Positions 27,688-40,397 of a DNA stretch of 64,000 bases are shown piece after piece; the first letter of the stretch is position 1, and each line of letters opens with the position of its first letter. The position numbers and the translations under genes are program-made. The notes beneath the pieces are model-generated. The model saw nothing but the letters and a program-made list of their open reading frames with translations, made no database searches and had not been told where the DNA came from. Source of the stretch: Cloeon dipterum (taxonomy: Eukaryota; Arthropoda; Insecta; Ephemeroptera; Baetidae); NCBI RefSeq assembly GCF_949628265.1, contig NC_088786.1:29967681-30031680 (forward strand), in the 5' to 3' direction.

Positions 27688-30600
27688 CACGTTGGATGGT
27701 GTTTAGGGGTCAACGTTATAAATTCACTTCCTGTGTTTTTAATATATTTTCTTTTTTAGAATGAAATATTTAAACTTAAAAAAATTGTATGCTTTACGCT
27801 TGAAAACTGAGCATATTTAACCGTCATTTTCATAGTATTTTCATGCTTCCACATTGGAAAGATGAACTTGGTAAAGAAAAAGAGCGGCAATATTATGTCA
27901 AGCGTTAATCATTGCCGACAAACACAAAGCTGTGTACTGCGCAAACACTCCTGCTATACGTAGCAAAAGCTGAGAGTTATTCAAAATCATTCATTCGAAA
28001 GTGGGTTGCGCTAGCAAAGCCTAATTAACAACCCCCAGAGCTCAGTGAGGCGGCGGGGGTTGGGAGGGAGGTCGGGCTGCCTTATTTATTGCCGTCAGCG
28101 TAATTAAAATAATGCAGGCGAGCGTCTTGTCTTTAATTAGATCAGCCGGCTGTTTTTGCAAGAGAGCAAGCCGTTCGTTGCTTATGCGCGCCGTGCGCTG
28201 CTGCAACCCTTGGAGCGAGCTGAGCGCGGTGAATATTGCAAAAACACCTTTGCTTGCAGCAATTAACCGGCGAGGAATTCAATAAAGCGCTCTGCTCTCG
28301 CAGTTGAGTTTTTTCACACAATTCTGAGCATACAGCTAGGTTATCCTTTGGTTCCATCAGCGCGTGAATTACCTCGCAATCGTGTCTGCCAATCTCTAAA
28401 CTGCGCTCTCTCTATTTCTATTCAAGATAAAATAAAATATATATATTATGTCGAAGATATACATCTCAATTGTAAAATGTGGCTAAAGACCGCTAGTCGT
28501 AAACTATTTCTAATAATTTTCAGTTGGGTATTTATGATAGTCTACTGTTATTTGTGTGCTTCTAATTATCTTTTAATCTCTAAATATGCACGATTGACGC
28601 TATTTTTTGCCACACTTAAAACTGGCTAACACCGTTTGTGGATCCCACAAATGTCAAAATCGCTTCCGCAGCCTGATAAACACCTTCAAATCATGCCAAA
28701 TCGTCTATTTTGTCGGTGCATTTATGATTTTTCTACAAAACTTGAATTACCTAATGCGGTATCTACAAAAATGTTTCACAGCCGTTTCTGTTGTAAGAAT
28801 GATTTCAAGGGATTTTTTTATATATTTCAAGTTATGGTTGCCAACTTCTTAATAGCTTTCTAAAGGTCATGAACAAAGGACAAATAGCCCAATTGTGATC
28901 CATTTTCCTAAAAAATTATAGGAATTTAAAATTGAAACCACCAAAATTTGACCTTGATGCTCTTTATAGAACTTAAAACGATGTTAAATAATTGCTCAAA
29001 ATGTGATAACATTAGCAAGAAATTCAACGAAAAAAAATTAGTAAATTCAACTGTTTAAATTTGTTAAAAAATTGTGCAGAAAGAATCATCTCTTCTGTCA
29101 AAAGAGAATCGTCTAAGAGTACCATTTTTATTTTTATGTATTTCATTAAAACTCTCTCAAAAGGGAGGTTTACAGGAAAAAATACTCAGCTTTAACTGTA
29201 AAACAACTCCCACTGAACTTTATCTTCCTGGTGCTTCCCGTCTCTAATTGAAATTCTAAAATTAGCTTCAACATTTTATAGAAAGGAGTACGAGTAATGG
29301 ATATTCAGCAAAAATGATGCCTCGCTTCAGCTAACCTCCATATAAAAGCAATGAAGTTGGAACTGCAACTTGGTGAACTGCAATTATTTTTCCGCTGCAA
29401 TGCAAACGCACTCGTTAAATGCATTTCTTTTTCCTTGTCCGCTTCAATGCGAAACCCGGCCAACTGCTCGCCGCAATCCCACAGCGGCTGATAATGAGGC
29501 TTTCTACGTGGCCAGACACAAATAACAAATCCCCGTGAAAGCGGCCGCCCTTCCGCCCCGCGCAGATCCCCGCGGAAAAAAGGCGTAAAAGCCGCAGGTA
29601 AAATGATGCGCTCATGAGCGGAAGGATGTTTGTGATGTTTTAAAAGCCTTTTCACAGTAATGGGGCGCGCGCGAGTGACTCGCTCTTTTTATGGCGTTAG
29701 ACGCGCATCAAGACACGTGTCACGTCTCAGGTCAACACGGGAAAAAAATTGCGATGCTCAAGCGAAGGTTTATTTTCCTCGACGCGGATTTTACCAGGCC
29801 TCTTTAAAAATTTATGAGTAATCATTGAGCTAATGGCGACGTGTTGGTTCGAATGCATGACACTTGTTTTCAATATTCCAATCTTGAAATTCTCTTTAAA
29901 GTCTTAATATATTTGTTTTGTGATTAAATACCTTGGAAAAGTCAGCAGAATTTTCTTCTCACATACACTTTTAATTTACTAAATTAAAAGTAAACTCTCA
30001 TCGTGGCATTTTATTTTTAAAATCCTTGTTTCTCAATTACCAAAATTAAAATGTTGTTGTAAAAAGAAATTATTATATCCTTATAAATCGATGCAATTTG
30101 ATAGGGCCAAGGAACAACTAATTTTTTTATTATTAAATTTGGTTTATTTTAAACGTTCTCTCTAGCAAATGAAGGTTTGCCCATTCAAAGTTAAAAGAAT
30201 AATTATTTGGAAAATCAAAGTAAACTCTTTACTTTCTTACACACTACTTGCCTATTCTTTTGATTTTGAGTGATTATCAAATTAGCCCTGCCCACGAGAC
30301 ACGCCTTATTGTGCTAAAATAATTAACGCAACATTTTGTATTCGCGCCGTCATTTTTCTTTGTTAGCGTGAAGCAGGTGGAAGCCATGAATCTTGTCTTG
30401 CACAAATTAAACACCGGCGGCCGTGCATAATACGTCTTCTACCGCACGCGCGCGCATTTAATTAAATTTAACTTATCACGCCTGGAGAATCAACTCAAGG
30501 GAAAAAGCTTCTGCTGCGCCAAGCTGAAAATTTCGCTCCGGCTTATTGCAAAATTGCAGATCGACTTCTGAAGATCATTGCACAATGTCGACGACGAGAG

Positions 30601-31919
30601 GTGTGAAGATGGCTGAAGGCGGAATGCGCAAAATGCTTGGATGCAAATATCTGGAAAGGAGATCGAGCTTCTCGATATCGACAGGGTAAACAAATAATGT
30701 GTAACGCGTATATCGCGCTCGCGAGGCTGGCGTGCATAAAAGTGCAATTTCCGCTACACTCGACGCCACTCAAACAGCTTATTGTGTCGTGATAGAGAGC
30801 AAAAGAGCAGCCTGAATTGGCTACAATAAGCTCCACCTTACTTACGCATCACAAGAAGTTACTATCTTACTGTTAGCAACATTGAAAAAGCGTGAATGTG
30901 TGAATCACGTATATAATGCACTGTTTTAACAACAATAAATGAGCTCTGTAATGTCTTTTGAGTTGAATCAAACACGCCTATCTTGCAGTGTTAAAACAAT
31001 GACAAAAAATAAGCTCAGACCTCTCTGTCCTTTTCTGATTAAAAATATCTTCCTATAACATTTAGGGGTCACCGTAATTTTCCCGAATGAATGTTTCTGA
31101 AAGCAATACTATCTTTCGTTTCCGAATGAGATCGGAAATCTCCCGGACGAAATCTGAATTCACCTGAACAGAATAGATGATAATACCCGAACAATATGTT
31201 TGAAATTTAAAAACTCCTTACGATATTTTTAATGCAAGTACATTTTACATTAATGAATCAAGATCCCTATTGAACATTCAAAGAGAATCAGAGTCTCTTC
31301 CAGGAGCAGGATTATGTAGTGCGTGCAGTGTATTTCTCCTTCTTGCTGTCAATTTTAGCCTTCTCAGTTTGATACGGTTTGGCACGGAACCGAGGCCAGG
31401 GTGGCACTACCGCAATTTCAAAAGTGTACAGCAAGAAAACTTACTTTGAGAGAAGCAGCAAAAATGTGTAAAACTTGATACATTTTAGATGTAGAGTGTG
31501 GCACGCATATTTTGCGTTTAATAAACCATTAATTAATGATAAGATACTGAAGCACTTGATTTTAAAAGAGGAAAATTGCAGCAGCTAGTTTTATGATTAA
31601 AAAAATAACTACTTCCAATGATTTCTGAACCTTTTGAAATATTATATTAATTATAGAAAAAGACAGCTGGATCTTTATCTTTGGAATCACAAATTTTCTG
31701 ATGATGAGGACTCTGGGGTTGATTTTTTCGAAATATGTTTAAAAAATACATCTGATATAAAAACTTCGTGCTCCGCTCTGATAAAAATTTGTTCTTTTCA
31801 GAGTTCTGAATAACAGCAATCAGACCACTTACTTCTACCGTTCTATCCGAGCAAATTTTCCAGTCCAGTTCCCTGTGCAGACCTGGAACGGAGCGAGAAT
31901 TAACAGTGGCTGCCTAATG

Positions 31920-31923
<4 letters not shown>

Positions 31924-31962
<39 letters not shown>
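31924..31962 (+). repeat. (GA)n microsatellite, longest in window
   Basis: Nearly 20 GA units without interruption, again within a GC-richer island (about 31,850-32,330). Confidence 0.97.
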
Positions 31963-31965
<3 letters not shown>

Positions 31966-34784
31966 GGCAAAAATGCGTGTGTTTGCCGACGGTAGTGCTG
32001 TGGAGCGTCGATTTGCAAGCAGCGCAGGCTTTTCTCTCTTTCGCGTCCGCCAACACTCCACCTGCGCTTTTTCCATTACCTGCCGGCGCTTGCACACATC
32101 CATACACACAGTGCGTGTATATACATATGTGTGTGTGTGTGTGTGCTTATACATACAGCACTGTGCACTCGGGACGGTATATATGAATGCCGGTCGTTGG
32201 GAGAGATGGATGCGAGAAATGCTTCAGCGTGACCTCGTTCCGCCATTTATGCAAATATACACGTTCACAGTCTGGACCTGACTGAAAGCACACAATAGTG
32301 TCAACGCACTCATGCACCACCATTCAGAAACGACACACGGGATATTTTTAAGCTCTTATATGGACTGTAATTAATTTTAAGGACTGTACTCCTTCTAAGC
32401 TGATGAATTTCCGGCTGCTGCACACCTTCCCTTGCGTTCGAGATCGATATTAGCATTTTATTAACTAGTCTTTTTAATAAAATGCAAATTTTTTATTTGA
32501 ATAATTTCGCTTTTCGCAAATATTTTAACAAGAAAAGCAAGGCACCCATAACTAAAGGCAGAAGAATTCATTTTAACGGCTTTTCAGTTCTATTTTTGTG
32601 TGATATTTCCGGGATCTAAAAAAGTCAAGACCTCCCAGTAAAAATCGATGGAAGGATCGTTGTCCATAAGGCACGGATTGTGCTTTACATGCTGCGGATA
32701 TATATGTGTGATTGTGTGTGCGCGCTGGCGTTCTCTCTTTGCATGCAGGCCATCTCAAGTTTGTTTGCAGAGGTGGTTGCTTGTCATGCCTCTGCATTGG
32801 AGAGCAGCGAATGAATTTGGGGCCGGACAGGAGTGGAATCAATCCCATCGGGGGTTGCAAGGGAGTAGATGGGTATGTTTATCTTTTGGTACACAGTATA
32901 TTTATTTGCAGTCGTCCACCCCACAGAAACTTTGCTCCCAGTAGCGGCCATACGCGCAGAGAAGCTCAAAGGTCAAATAAATTGCAACCAGGATAAATGT
33001 CAAGAACCTGTGGTATCGCATTTTCTAAGTTCAAGGAAAGTGAAGAGAGGTTACTTTTAATTACGAAATTTCTAGATTAATGTCAACGTTATGATTTATT
33101 TACGACCGTGATTGAGTTTCATGTTGATTGATATACGGTGAAAATAGAAAGTAATTTACAGCGTTTTTCCATATTTTTATGTTGAATTTCGATATCCAAC
33201 GGTGTGTGCAATATATTGAGGAAGCTTGTAATGAAATTAAATAAAATTTTCAATAGACACTGCATTGCTGAGAAGAAAGCTAGTTTTCATCAACTTTTCA
33301 ATAATGTAAAAAATGAGGAGCACCAGGAAAGTTATGGCTAAACTTTACTTTTGCGATTAGGACGTACTGGTTGACGTCGAAACTATAGTCGATAATTAAA
33401 TCGACGAATTGGAATAGAACAACGAGGATGAAGTCTGATTTCAATTATTCCCAGTATAAACTTTACTTTTTCCCAACAGCCGCATTTATTTTTCTAGGAT
33501 TCAAATTTTCATAATTCTTTAAATTTATTTTTCTATAAAAGTGTTTCAGCAGGTCTATTTACCTTAGCAATTATTTTTAATACCCACCCTTAATATCATT
33601 GAATCGATTACCTGAATAAATTCCATTTTCTCATTATCAGTGAAATGGAAGCAACTGCGAAGAAAATCTCGCTCTGGATCTGCACTGTTAATGCACTGCA
33701 CTTTGCACCTTTGCTTTTCTTTTATTTCCACCAGCCTCTGCTTTTACGATTTTGATTCTTCTTGTGGAGATTTACAGTGCAGGAACCTGCGTCTCTCGCT
33801 CTATTATCAGGAAAAAGCTTTCCAATGCACTCACCTTGGGTGCGCGACGCATATAAAATACGTTTATAGTCAATGCCGCATTTTGATAAGAGAACTCTCG
33901 AGCTTTTACTGCATTATTTGCATATAACGATCCGCGGCGCAGATTTCATTTCTCTTTACGGCATAGCACAACATGCACTCCCTTATTTCTTGCTCATCTC
34001 TCGTCCTCTCGCCAGTCTGCAAAGTCGATAAGACCGAGACGCAATCGCGATGATAATAAATGCGTGTAATGTGTTTTCCGTGTTTAATTTTTACTACCTG
34101 CGCTGGCCGTATAGTTAGTAATTCATGGCAAGCCGCTCCACTGAATTCGGGCCTGCACTCTTGGAGTGGCCGTAAAAATATTACACACACAACTCGTTTA
34201 CGACGCGTCAAAACTGTTGTTACACCGACGAGCCGAAACTAGCTCGTTTCAGCTCAGAAAACTAATAGAGAGTTGTTTTAACGAAATGGGCTGCTGCTAA
34301 TAAAAAATGTGCCGCGATGAAAGTGCTTGCGTGTTTTTAAAGCCCTCTGGGACCTGAGAAGTTTTGCGGTTTGGGTTTGTGCTTTCATCTGCTGGACAGC
34401 AAAAGGGCAACGTTTGCTTTTCGGTTAAAAATAATCACAATCACCATCCGACTATAAATAAAATTGGAAAAGTATTTCTATTCTCTGTAAAATAGCCCAA
34501 TCAGCAAACACAGTTAAAAAATGGGGGGTTTCGGAAATATTTTAGGGTTGATCGCTAAAAAGCCTTTAGTGCATCAAGGGAGGCCTAGTCGAGTTAAACG
34601 GTGAGCGGTGTTTTCATTTGGTTAGAAGCCAAGATTCGGCACTCATGAAATTTGCAATCATCGAAAATTCAACATATTTCATCTTCAAATTCAAATAAAT
34701 CATGATTATTGCAAGCCACTTTGGATTTCTCTTTACCATTTGATTCAGCACACACTTGAGGCTACACTTTTCCTTATTACATCA
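31963..34784. other. Noncoding DNA
   Basis: No exon recognised. GC-richer islands lie at about 31,850-32,330, 32,640-32,990 and 33,640-34,260. Open frames across them are short, and the same stretches are open in several frames at once, as expected from composition rather than coding. Confidence 0.6.
32128..32145 (+). repeat. (TG)n microsatellite
   Basis: About nine TG units, 165 bp after the long GA run. Confidence 0.95.
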
Positions 34785-34915
34785 GAGACCCAAAAGCTCC
34801 TCTTCGGCCACTCAGGCCCGATGATATCCACTCGGCAGTGTTTTAAGTCCACGGGATGTGCTAAGCAGAGGTTCAAAATATAAAAATAAATAAAATTCAA
34901 GTATTAAGTAATATT
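34785..34915 (+). repeat. SINE-like dispersed repeat, copy 3 (5'-truncated)
   Basis: This segment shares with 12,775-12,900 the order GCTC..TTC.GGCCACTC, an ATATCC block, and the 3' end CACGGGATGTGCTAAGCAGAGG, followed by an A-rich tail. The first half of the family is missing or too diverged to see. 5' truncation with a kept A-rich 3' end fits retroposition. Confidence 0.7.
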
Positions 34916-37900
34916 GTAATATTAAATCTGTAAATTAGAGGCCCTGACATCCGACCAAAATAATTTTCAATTTGGCAAAATTATTTAGCGTGACGAATTT
35001 AAAAAAGAAAATCCGACTACCCAAAAGTTGACCATCATTTATAGGCTTTAAAACGATTATTTATTATTTTCAAACCATGAAATACCGGCAAGAATTCCAT
35101 TAAGTTGAAGAAACATTTTTAGCTCTGATGCCGATGCCCTGCAAGTTTTTAAAAATGGAAATTTACATTAGAAAGAGTATTAAATCTATGATGTAAAACA
35201 CTACACATTTTAACGTTGGCTCAATAAAATAAAGATGATGCACCATATTTAATACCTGGAGTGTATACTACTTCATTTTTTGACTTCCATTGTCCATTTG
35301 GTGAACTTTGATAGGCAGCAAAGTTTTATGAATGCTCGTCAAGATCCTTTCAATATTAGAACTATAAGAAACGATAACATTATAAAAGACTCTCGTTAAT
35401 CGAAAAACTTTATTGATCAATCTCTCGCAGAAAAGGCCATTTTGGCATTGTTGAGTGCGAATGTATCGGAATTGCTCGGAGGCAATCAGGGCCGGGCTGT
35501 GCTGTCCTGACGTGACGCGTTTCGGATCGCTCAATCACCCAGGCGCATATCTGCGAATGCCATCAAGAAGGAGTAGGAAAGGCGCTACCCCCGGGGGGTG
35601 CGCGCCCTTCAATCGCGAAATCGGTTCCTTAGATTGCCGGCTTCTCGGCCACGCCCAGTTATTTCAGCACTTCCGGTCAGAGAAAGTGACTTTCTCGCAG
35701 AAATTAATTAACTGCTCGGCCGCGCCCTGAAATTTTGAGAGAGAGCTGCTCCTTGGGGAGTGACAGGCACACGCGGCGGGGAAAAAATGCGACGAAAAAT
35801 TAATTAAAGTTTGCGAACGGCGTTGGCGGCTTCTGAATTTATTACGCGCTCAGCTGGAGTATGCAAATTAGACAGACAAGTCGATCGAGAGGTCGCTTTT
35901 TATCGGAGTTAAACCCCCGCAGTCGGCAACCGTGCCGCGTTTTAATCTGCAGGGGCGTAGATTATTAAAATAGTTTCTCATGCGTAATTCATCACGCGAG
36001 CGCGTTTCCTCGGCGCCGATTCAAACTTGCCGACTCAACCGAAATTAACTGGAGCACGACTAACCAGCAGATTAATTAATTCGTATAGGCTGTGTGGGTA
36101 GGCTCTGCACGTTTAAAATGCTTTCCTTTAACCCTATGCGATGGGAGTGAAACGCGACTGATTTTGAAAACGGTGGTTTTAACGTACGTTGCTATCGCTT
36201 GGGTTCAATATTCAGGCTTCAGGCACGGTGAATGAAAAAATATCATGCTGAGAAAACCAAGGTTAAGTGCTGTCGGTGACTCGTAATATATCAGTTTAAA
36301 AGGAAATTTAAATTCTGCTTTTTATTGAACTCTAACAAATATTGGTTGTAGTAAAAGTTAAATAAGTTCATGTTAACTATAGCAAGCTTGTTACGCTTTT
36401 TATTGCTGACCAACAAGTTAAAACGTGCGCCTGGGGACGGTGGTGCAATTTTTTGATAATCATCATGCAAGAAGGATTTAGGGCAGTTCGGCCAAATTGT
36501 CAAAGAACTCACAATGAGACTGGTTATGAAGAAAAAAGGCTTTATGTGACGACGATCGATGAATCAATTTTTTGTTTCAGGCGTTTTATGCAGATCCTGC
36601 TTGTCATTTTTCGCCATTGTTCATTAATCTTAATAATGTATGCATGTATATATTAAAAAAGAGCAATAAACAGTAACATAGTATATTTAAAATAAATTTA
36701 ATGCATCATCGTGTCTCTTTTCTAGCATCCGTCACACGTCATAGATGTTATGAGGTTTTTTTTCGAAAAACATTTTAGTTACATCAGCATGTCTGATCTT
36801 CCCAGCCTTAACCATATTATATTAATTTTTCCATTTCCTTTAATGATATAACTATGTAAAAAATTAACTAGTAAAAAGCAGCAAAAAACGACATATTTGG
36901 CCAAGTTAGAGTTACGACATTTTTTGTTCAATTAATCCATCTTCCGCTCTTAAATCTTCGATCGCATTAGAGTTTCGTTTCTCTTTTTGGGTCAAAAACT
37001 TGAAAGGAAAATCAATCATATCACATTATTAATATCTCTCCAACAATAATATTTTGACATCGATCATAACGAGGAGAGTGTCAGAGGCCTCGCCCAAAGC
37101 TGAAGGTGGAATTTGAGTTGCTCCAAGAGGAATCTGTCTGCCAGCAGAGATGATTTGACATTCTGCACACAGGCGAGTGAAGGGGTGAAAGCACGTGCAA
37201 ATAATAAAACGCAGAACGGCGAAATAATTGTTTCGCACTTGCACGGGAGGAATTCGAAAATAGCAGGTGCTCCCCCAAACCAAGCTAGCCATAAATCATT
37301 GGTCTTGAGTGTGTATGTGTGTGTGTGAGAGCGTCTGCAGGTTTCTCTCTGTATTCCAAACGCACACAACAAGCAACACGGTGCGAGGACCAGAAAGAAC
37401 CTTTTCTCCGGGGTGTTTCACGAAAGAAACTTTTCAATGCAAAAACTTGGCGCGAGGAGAAAGGAAAAATTCATCTCTGGGTGCTGCTCGTCAGTGAAAA
37501 TGTGCGTGTAACAAAGTTTGCTGCGCGCACTTCTCTTTCTTTCTGCTCGCGCGCGCCCTAATTCCAGCCATTGTGTTGTATTTTTTTGCATGTGTCACGT
37601 GCGAAGGAGGCTCAAAAGAAAGAGAAATAATATACGACCGCCTTTGTCCGCGCCTGAAAGCAGCCGCGACGAGAGGTGTCCGTCCATTTTCCGCCCGGCC
37701 CTTATGCAAATGGGCCCGTCTCCACGCGGCGCCGAGTGGATGGACGCGCAGTGGAAACTGGAAACCGCACTCGCCGTCCATTTACTCCATATGAACTGTC
37801 CGCCACCGCAAATTTTCTCCCAGGGCCGGCACGTGTGGTTTTCGTTGCATTTGCATCGCTCGCCGATGCAAAAGTTTAAATTAGATTAATTATGCTTACC

Positions 37901-40180
37901 CATCATACACTTTAACTAGCCAACTCTGCTCGAATGAAAACGCTTTTGTACAGCTCGAATGGCAGGGAAATCCGCTTCCTTCTGTACAATACAGACACGA
38001 GTGCCTTTATCAAGCTGCTACAAATGGCAGAAAAGAGCTGCATTAAAGTACTCCGTGAGAAAGTTTGAATCGCAAGTTGTCAGGAATTGAATTCCAGGGG
38101 AAAAAATAATGTGGGTACGTGGAGCCGTGACAGAAATGCGTCTTTGGTAGTGCAATTTATTCGTCTTTTATTCAATTCTCGTGGTTGAGGTATCAGTAAC
38201 CAAGACTGCGAAATTACATACATAAATAATCAAAATCACATTTACAACAAATAATTATAACAATAAAAATATCACATTCAAATATTAACAATTAATTCAA
38301 CTTACCCCGTAGTGCGGGTCTAATAAGAAAAAGTTTTTATGGCATTTTCTCGCACCAAATCTTATCCTAGCCGGAGAGAGTTCGTTTGCTGTGACTGCTT
38401 TGGTGCAAGTCTGATTGTGCAGTGGGGGAGAAGGTGCAGTAAGGGTGCACTGCTTGTCGCACACTTTTGTACTGCCACCTGGCGAAGCGTATTTAATGCA
38501 AACTAGTTATTAGGAAAGTAGTGGCGAGAAGGATCCACAATAAATTCGTGAAATTCAATTTTTTCCTATCATATTTAAAAAATTTATTTGCTTAAAGGAG
38601 CTCTCTTAGGACTAAAATAGACCCCTTAATACTTATATTTTTTGGTTTGGGAGTTTTTACACCATTTTCGACTATTTTTAGGCTTTCCAAAAGAAATTTG
38701 AGTTATTTTTAGACTGTTTTTCAGCAAATTAGTCAGTTTTAGATAATTTATTAGTCTATAGACGATTTTAAAGAGTTTTATTACAATGTTTGAATCACGA
38801 TTCAGATATGCACGGTCTTTAAATTTGAAATCATAGGTTTGCTTTACTTTTCCCGATTTATATAAGAGTTTATTTTGAATTGCGTGTCATGTTCGTAATG
38901 AAAAATGGCATTAAAAAGGAAATAACTTTTGCACGGCACTCCAATCAGCAGAGTGCAAAGCCTTATCAGAAGCTACGTTTATTTTGAGTCTGGATGCCGC
39001 CTGCTGCATTCGATTTGCCGAGGCAACCTGTTCAACACACCGACTGCGCGGGTTGCATATTCTCGTTTGGCTTACCCATCCGTCAGGCGCCTCCATTTCG
39101 CAAAATGGGCTCATTTATCCCTTCCCACGGACACGTCGCACTAGTTGTAAAGGCTGCGAATATTGCTTGCTCTACATCACGGCAAATGCATTAATTTAAT
39201 TTGCGTGCACGCTATCAAAGTATCCCTTTTCATGCCACAAAGTATACTCGCTACTCCGCTGCAAAATGCCAGCGTATATCTTCTTTATGTGTAGGTGGAC
39301 GGCTCTACTTCGCACCTGTAATGTCGTATTTTCGCATTCAGTTGTTTGTTGGTGCTACTGTTTCATTCGACATTATATTTTATTTAATATATATGCGCTT
39401 GCAGAGTAAGCTTCTTTATGGTGGATTAGCTTTACAAGCACCGCGTCAGATTTCCATTTCGCCACAGGTTGAATAGCCGAGCTCGTTTGCAGATACAAGA
39501 GACATCTCGGAGCAGAACTTGGAAAATGACAGCAAAAGTTTCGGGTAGTGCTTGCTTTATTTTTCTAATTTTGTCTCATAAATACAACTTACTTTACTAT
39601 ATTAAACATTTTATAGAACATTCAAATATCCCACATATATAATATGTTTAATAAAATCATCTTCATAACGAAATATTTAGCTAGATTTTCCAGTATTAAG
39701 TCGTAAAAAACCTCAACTCTTTCAAAAAACGACTATTTGGAATAATTTTGTCAAATTTATGAACCCCTAGAAATTTCTTCTGGGATAAAATATTTTAGAA
39801 ATTATTAAAAACACTTATTTTTTCTACAGCCTCGATTAAACTACTTTTTAAGATAATATTAATTTACAACCATTACAAGAAGTTTAGTTATATTTTTATC
39901 CAATTCATTCATCCATTGCTTCCTATATTTCAAGGTTGTTAGTATTAATTTGAAAGAGATGTATAATAGCGACGATGATTTTTGTTTTATTTTGATTCAT
40001 ACATACGATTAAAAAGAAAACACTAACTGAGTGAAAGTTACTTTAAGAAATTTTGAAATGAAATTGATTTAACCCTTAGAATTCAAGAATTTATTCCAGA
40101 GTTAGTATTAGTAAGCTTACAATTTTTAAAATCCTAAAATTTGTATCTCTTGTTTCGCGCGTTCGAAATTACTCCCCCTC
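34916..40180. other. Noncoding DNA upstream of HMG20
   Basis: No exon recognised. GC islands lie at about 35,440-36,110, 37,080-37,880 and 38,930-39,500. The last 700 bases before the HMG20 leader are AT-rich with no visible motif. Several frames of 90-123 codons in the 37-kb island overlap on both strands and look compositional. Confidence 0.6.
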
Positions 40181-40184
40181 CAGC

Positions 40185-40397
40185 ATTTCCCCCACTCATA
40201 GATTGGATATACACGCCCATTCAAGAAACTGCTGCAGCTGTGCATTTTGAATCATAGGTAAGTGTTTATTATTGTTTGAATTTGGAATTCGTGGACAGCA
40301 GGTAGACTTACGAGCTGAATTCTACCAGAATTCAAGTAACAGGAGTATTACATATTTCTTGAAATTTGATTTGTTTGATTTTGTTGTATCAAAAGAA
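40185..40397 (+). other. HMG20A: HMG20 5' leader, probably with a small intron
   Basis: A good donor (ATAG then GTAAGTG, intron from 40,258) lies 140 bases before the ATG. Possible acceptors are at 40,298, 40,301 or, best, 40,328 (TTCTACCAG). The leader therefore probably has its own short intron. The transcription start is not identified. Confidence 0.45.

Larger units (their letters stand above)
20385..31923. other. Noncoding DNA with many GC islands
   Basis: No exon recognised in 11.5 kb. Islands of higher GC lie at about 20,190-20,750, 21,360-22,050, 23,690-24,120, 24,920-25,380, 25,780-26,260, 27,000-27,720, 28,000-28,380, 29,300-29,780 and 30,340-30,800. Several contain homeodomain-type TAATTA sites (for example near 28,105-28,140). 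A small inverted pair (GAATGGCGA near 22,674, TCGCCATTC near 22,751) was also seen. The 157-codon minus-strand frame at 21,691-22,164 has no recognisable domain. Confidence 0.6.
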
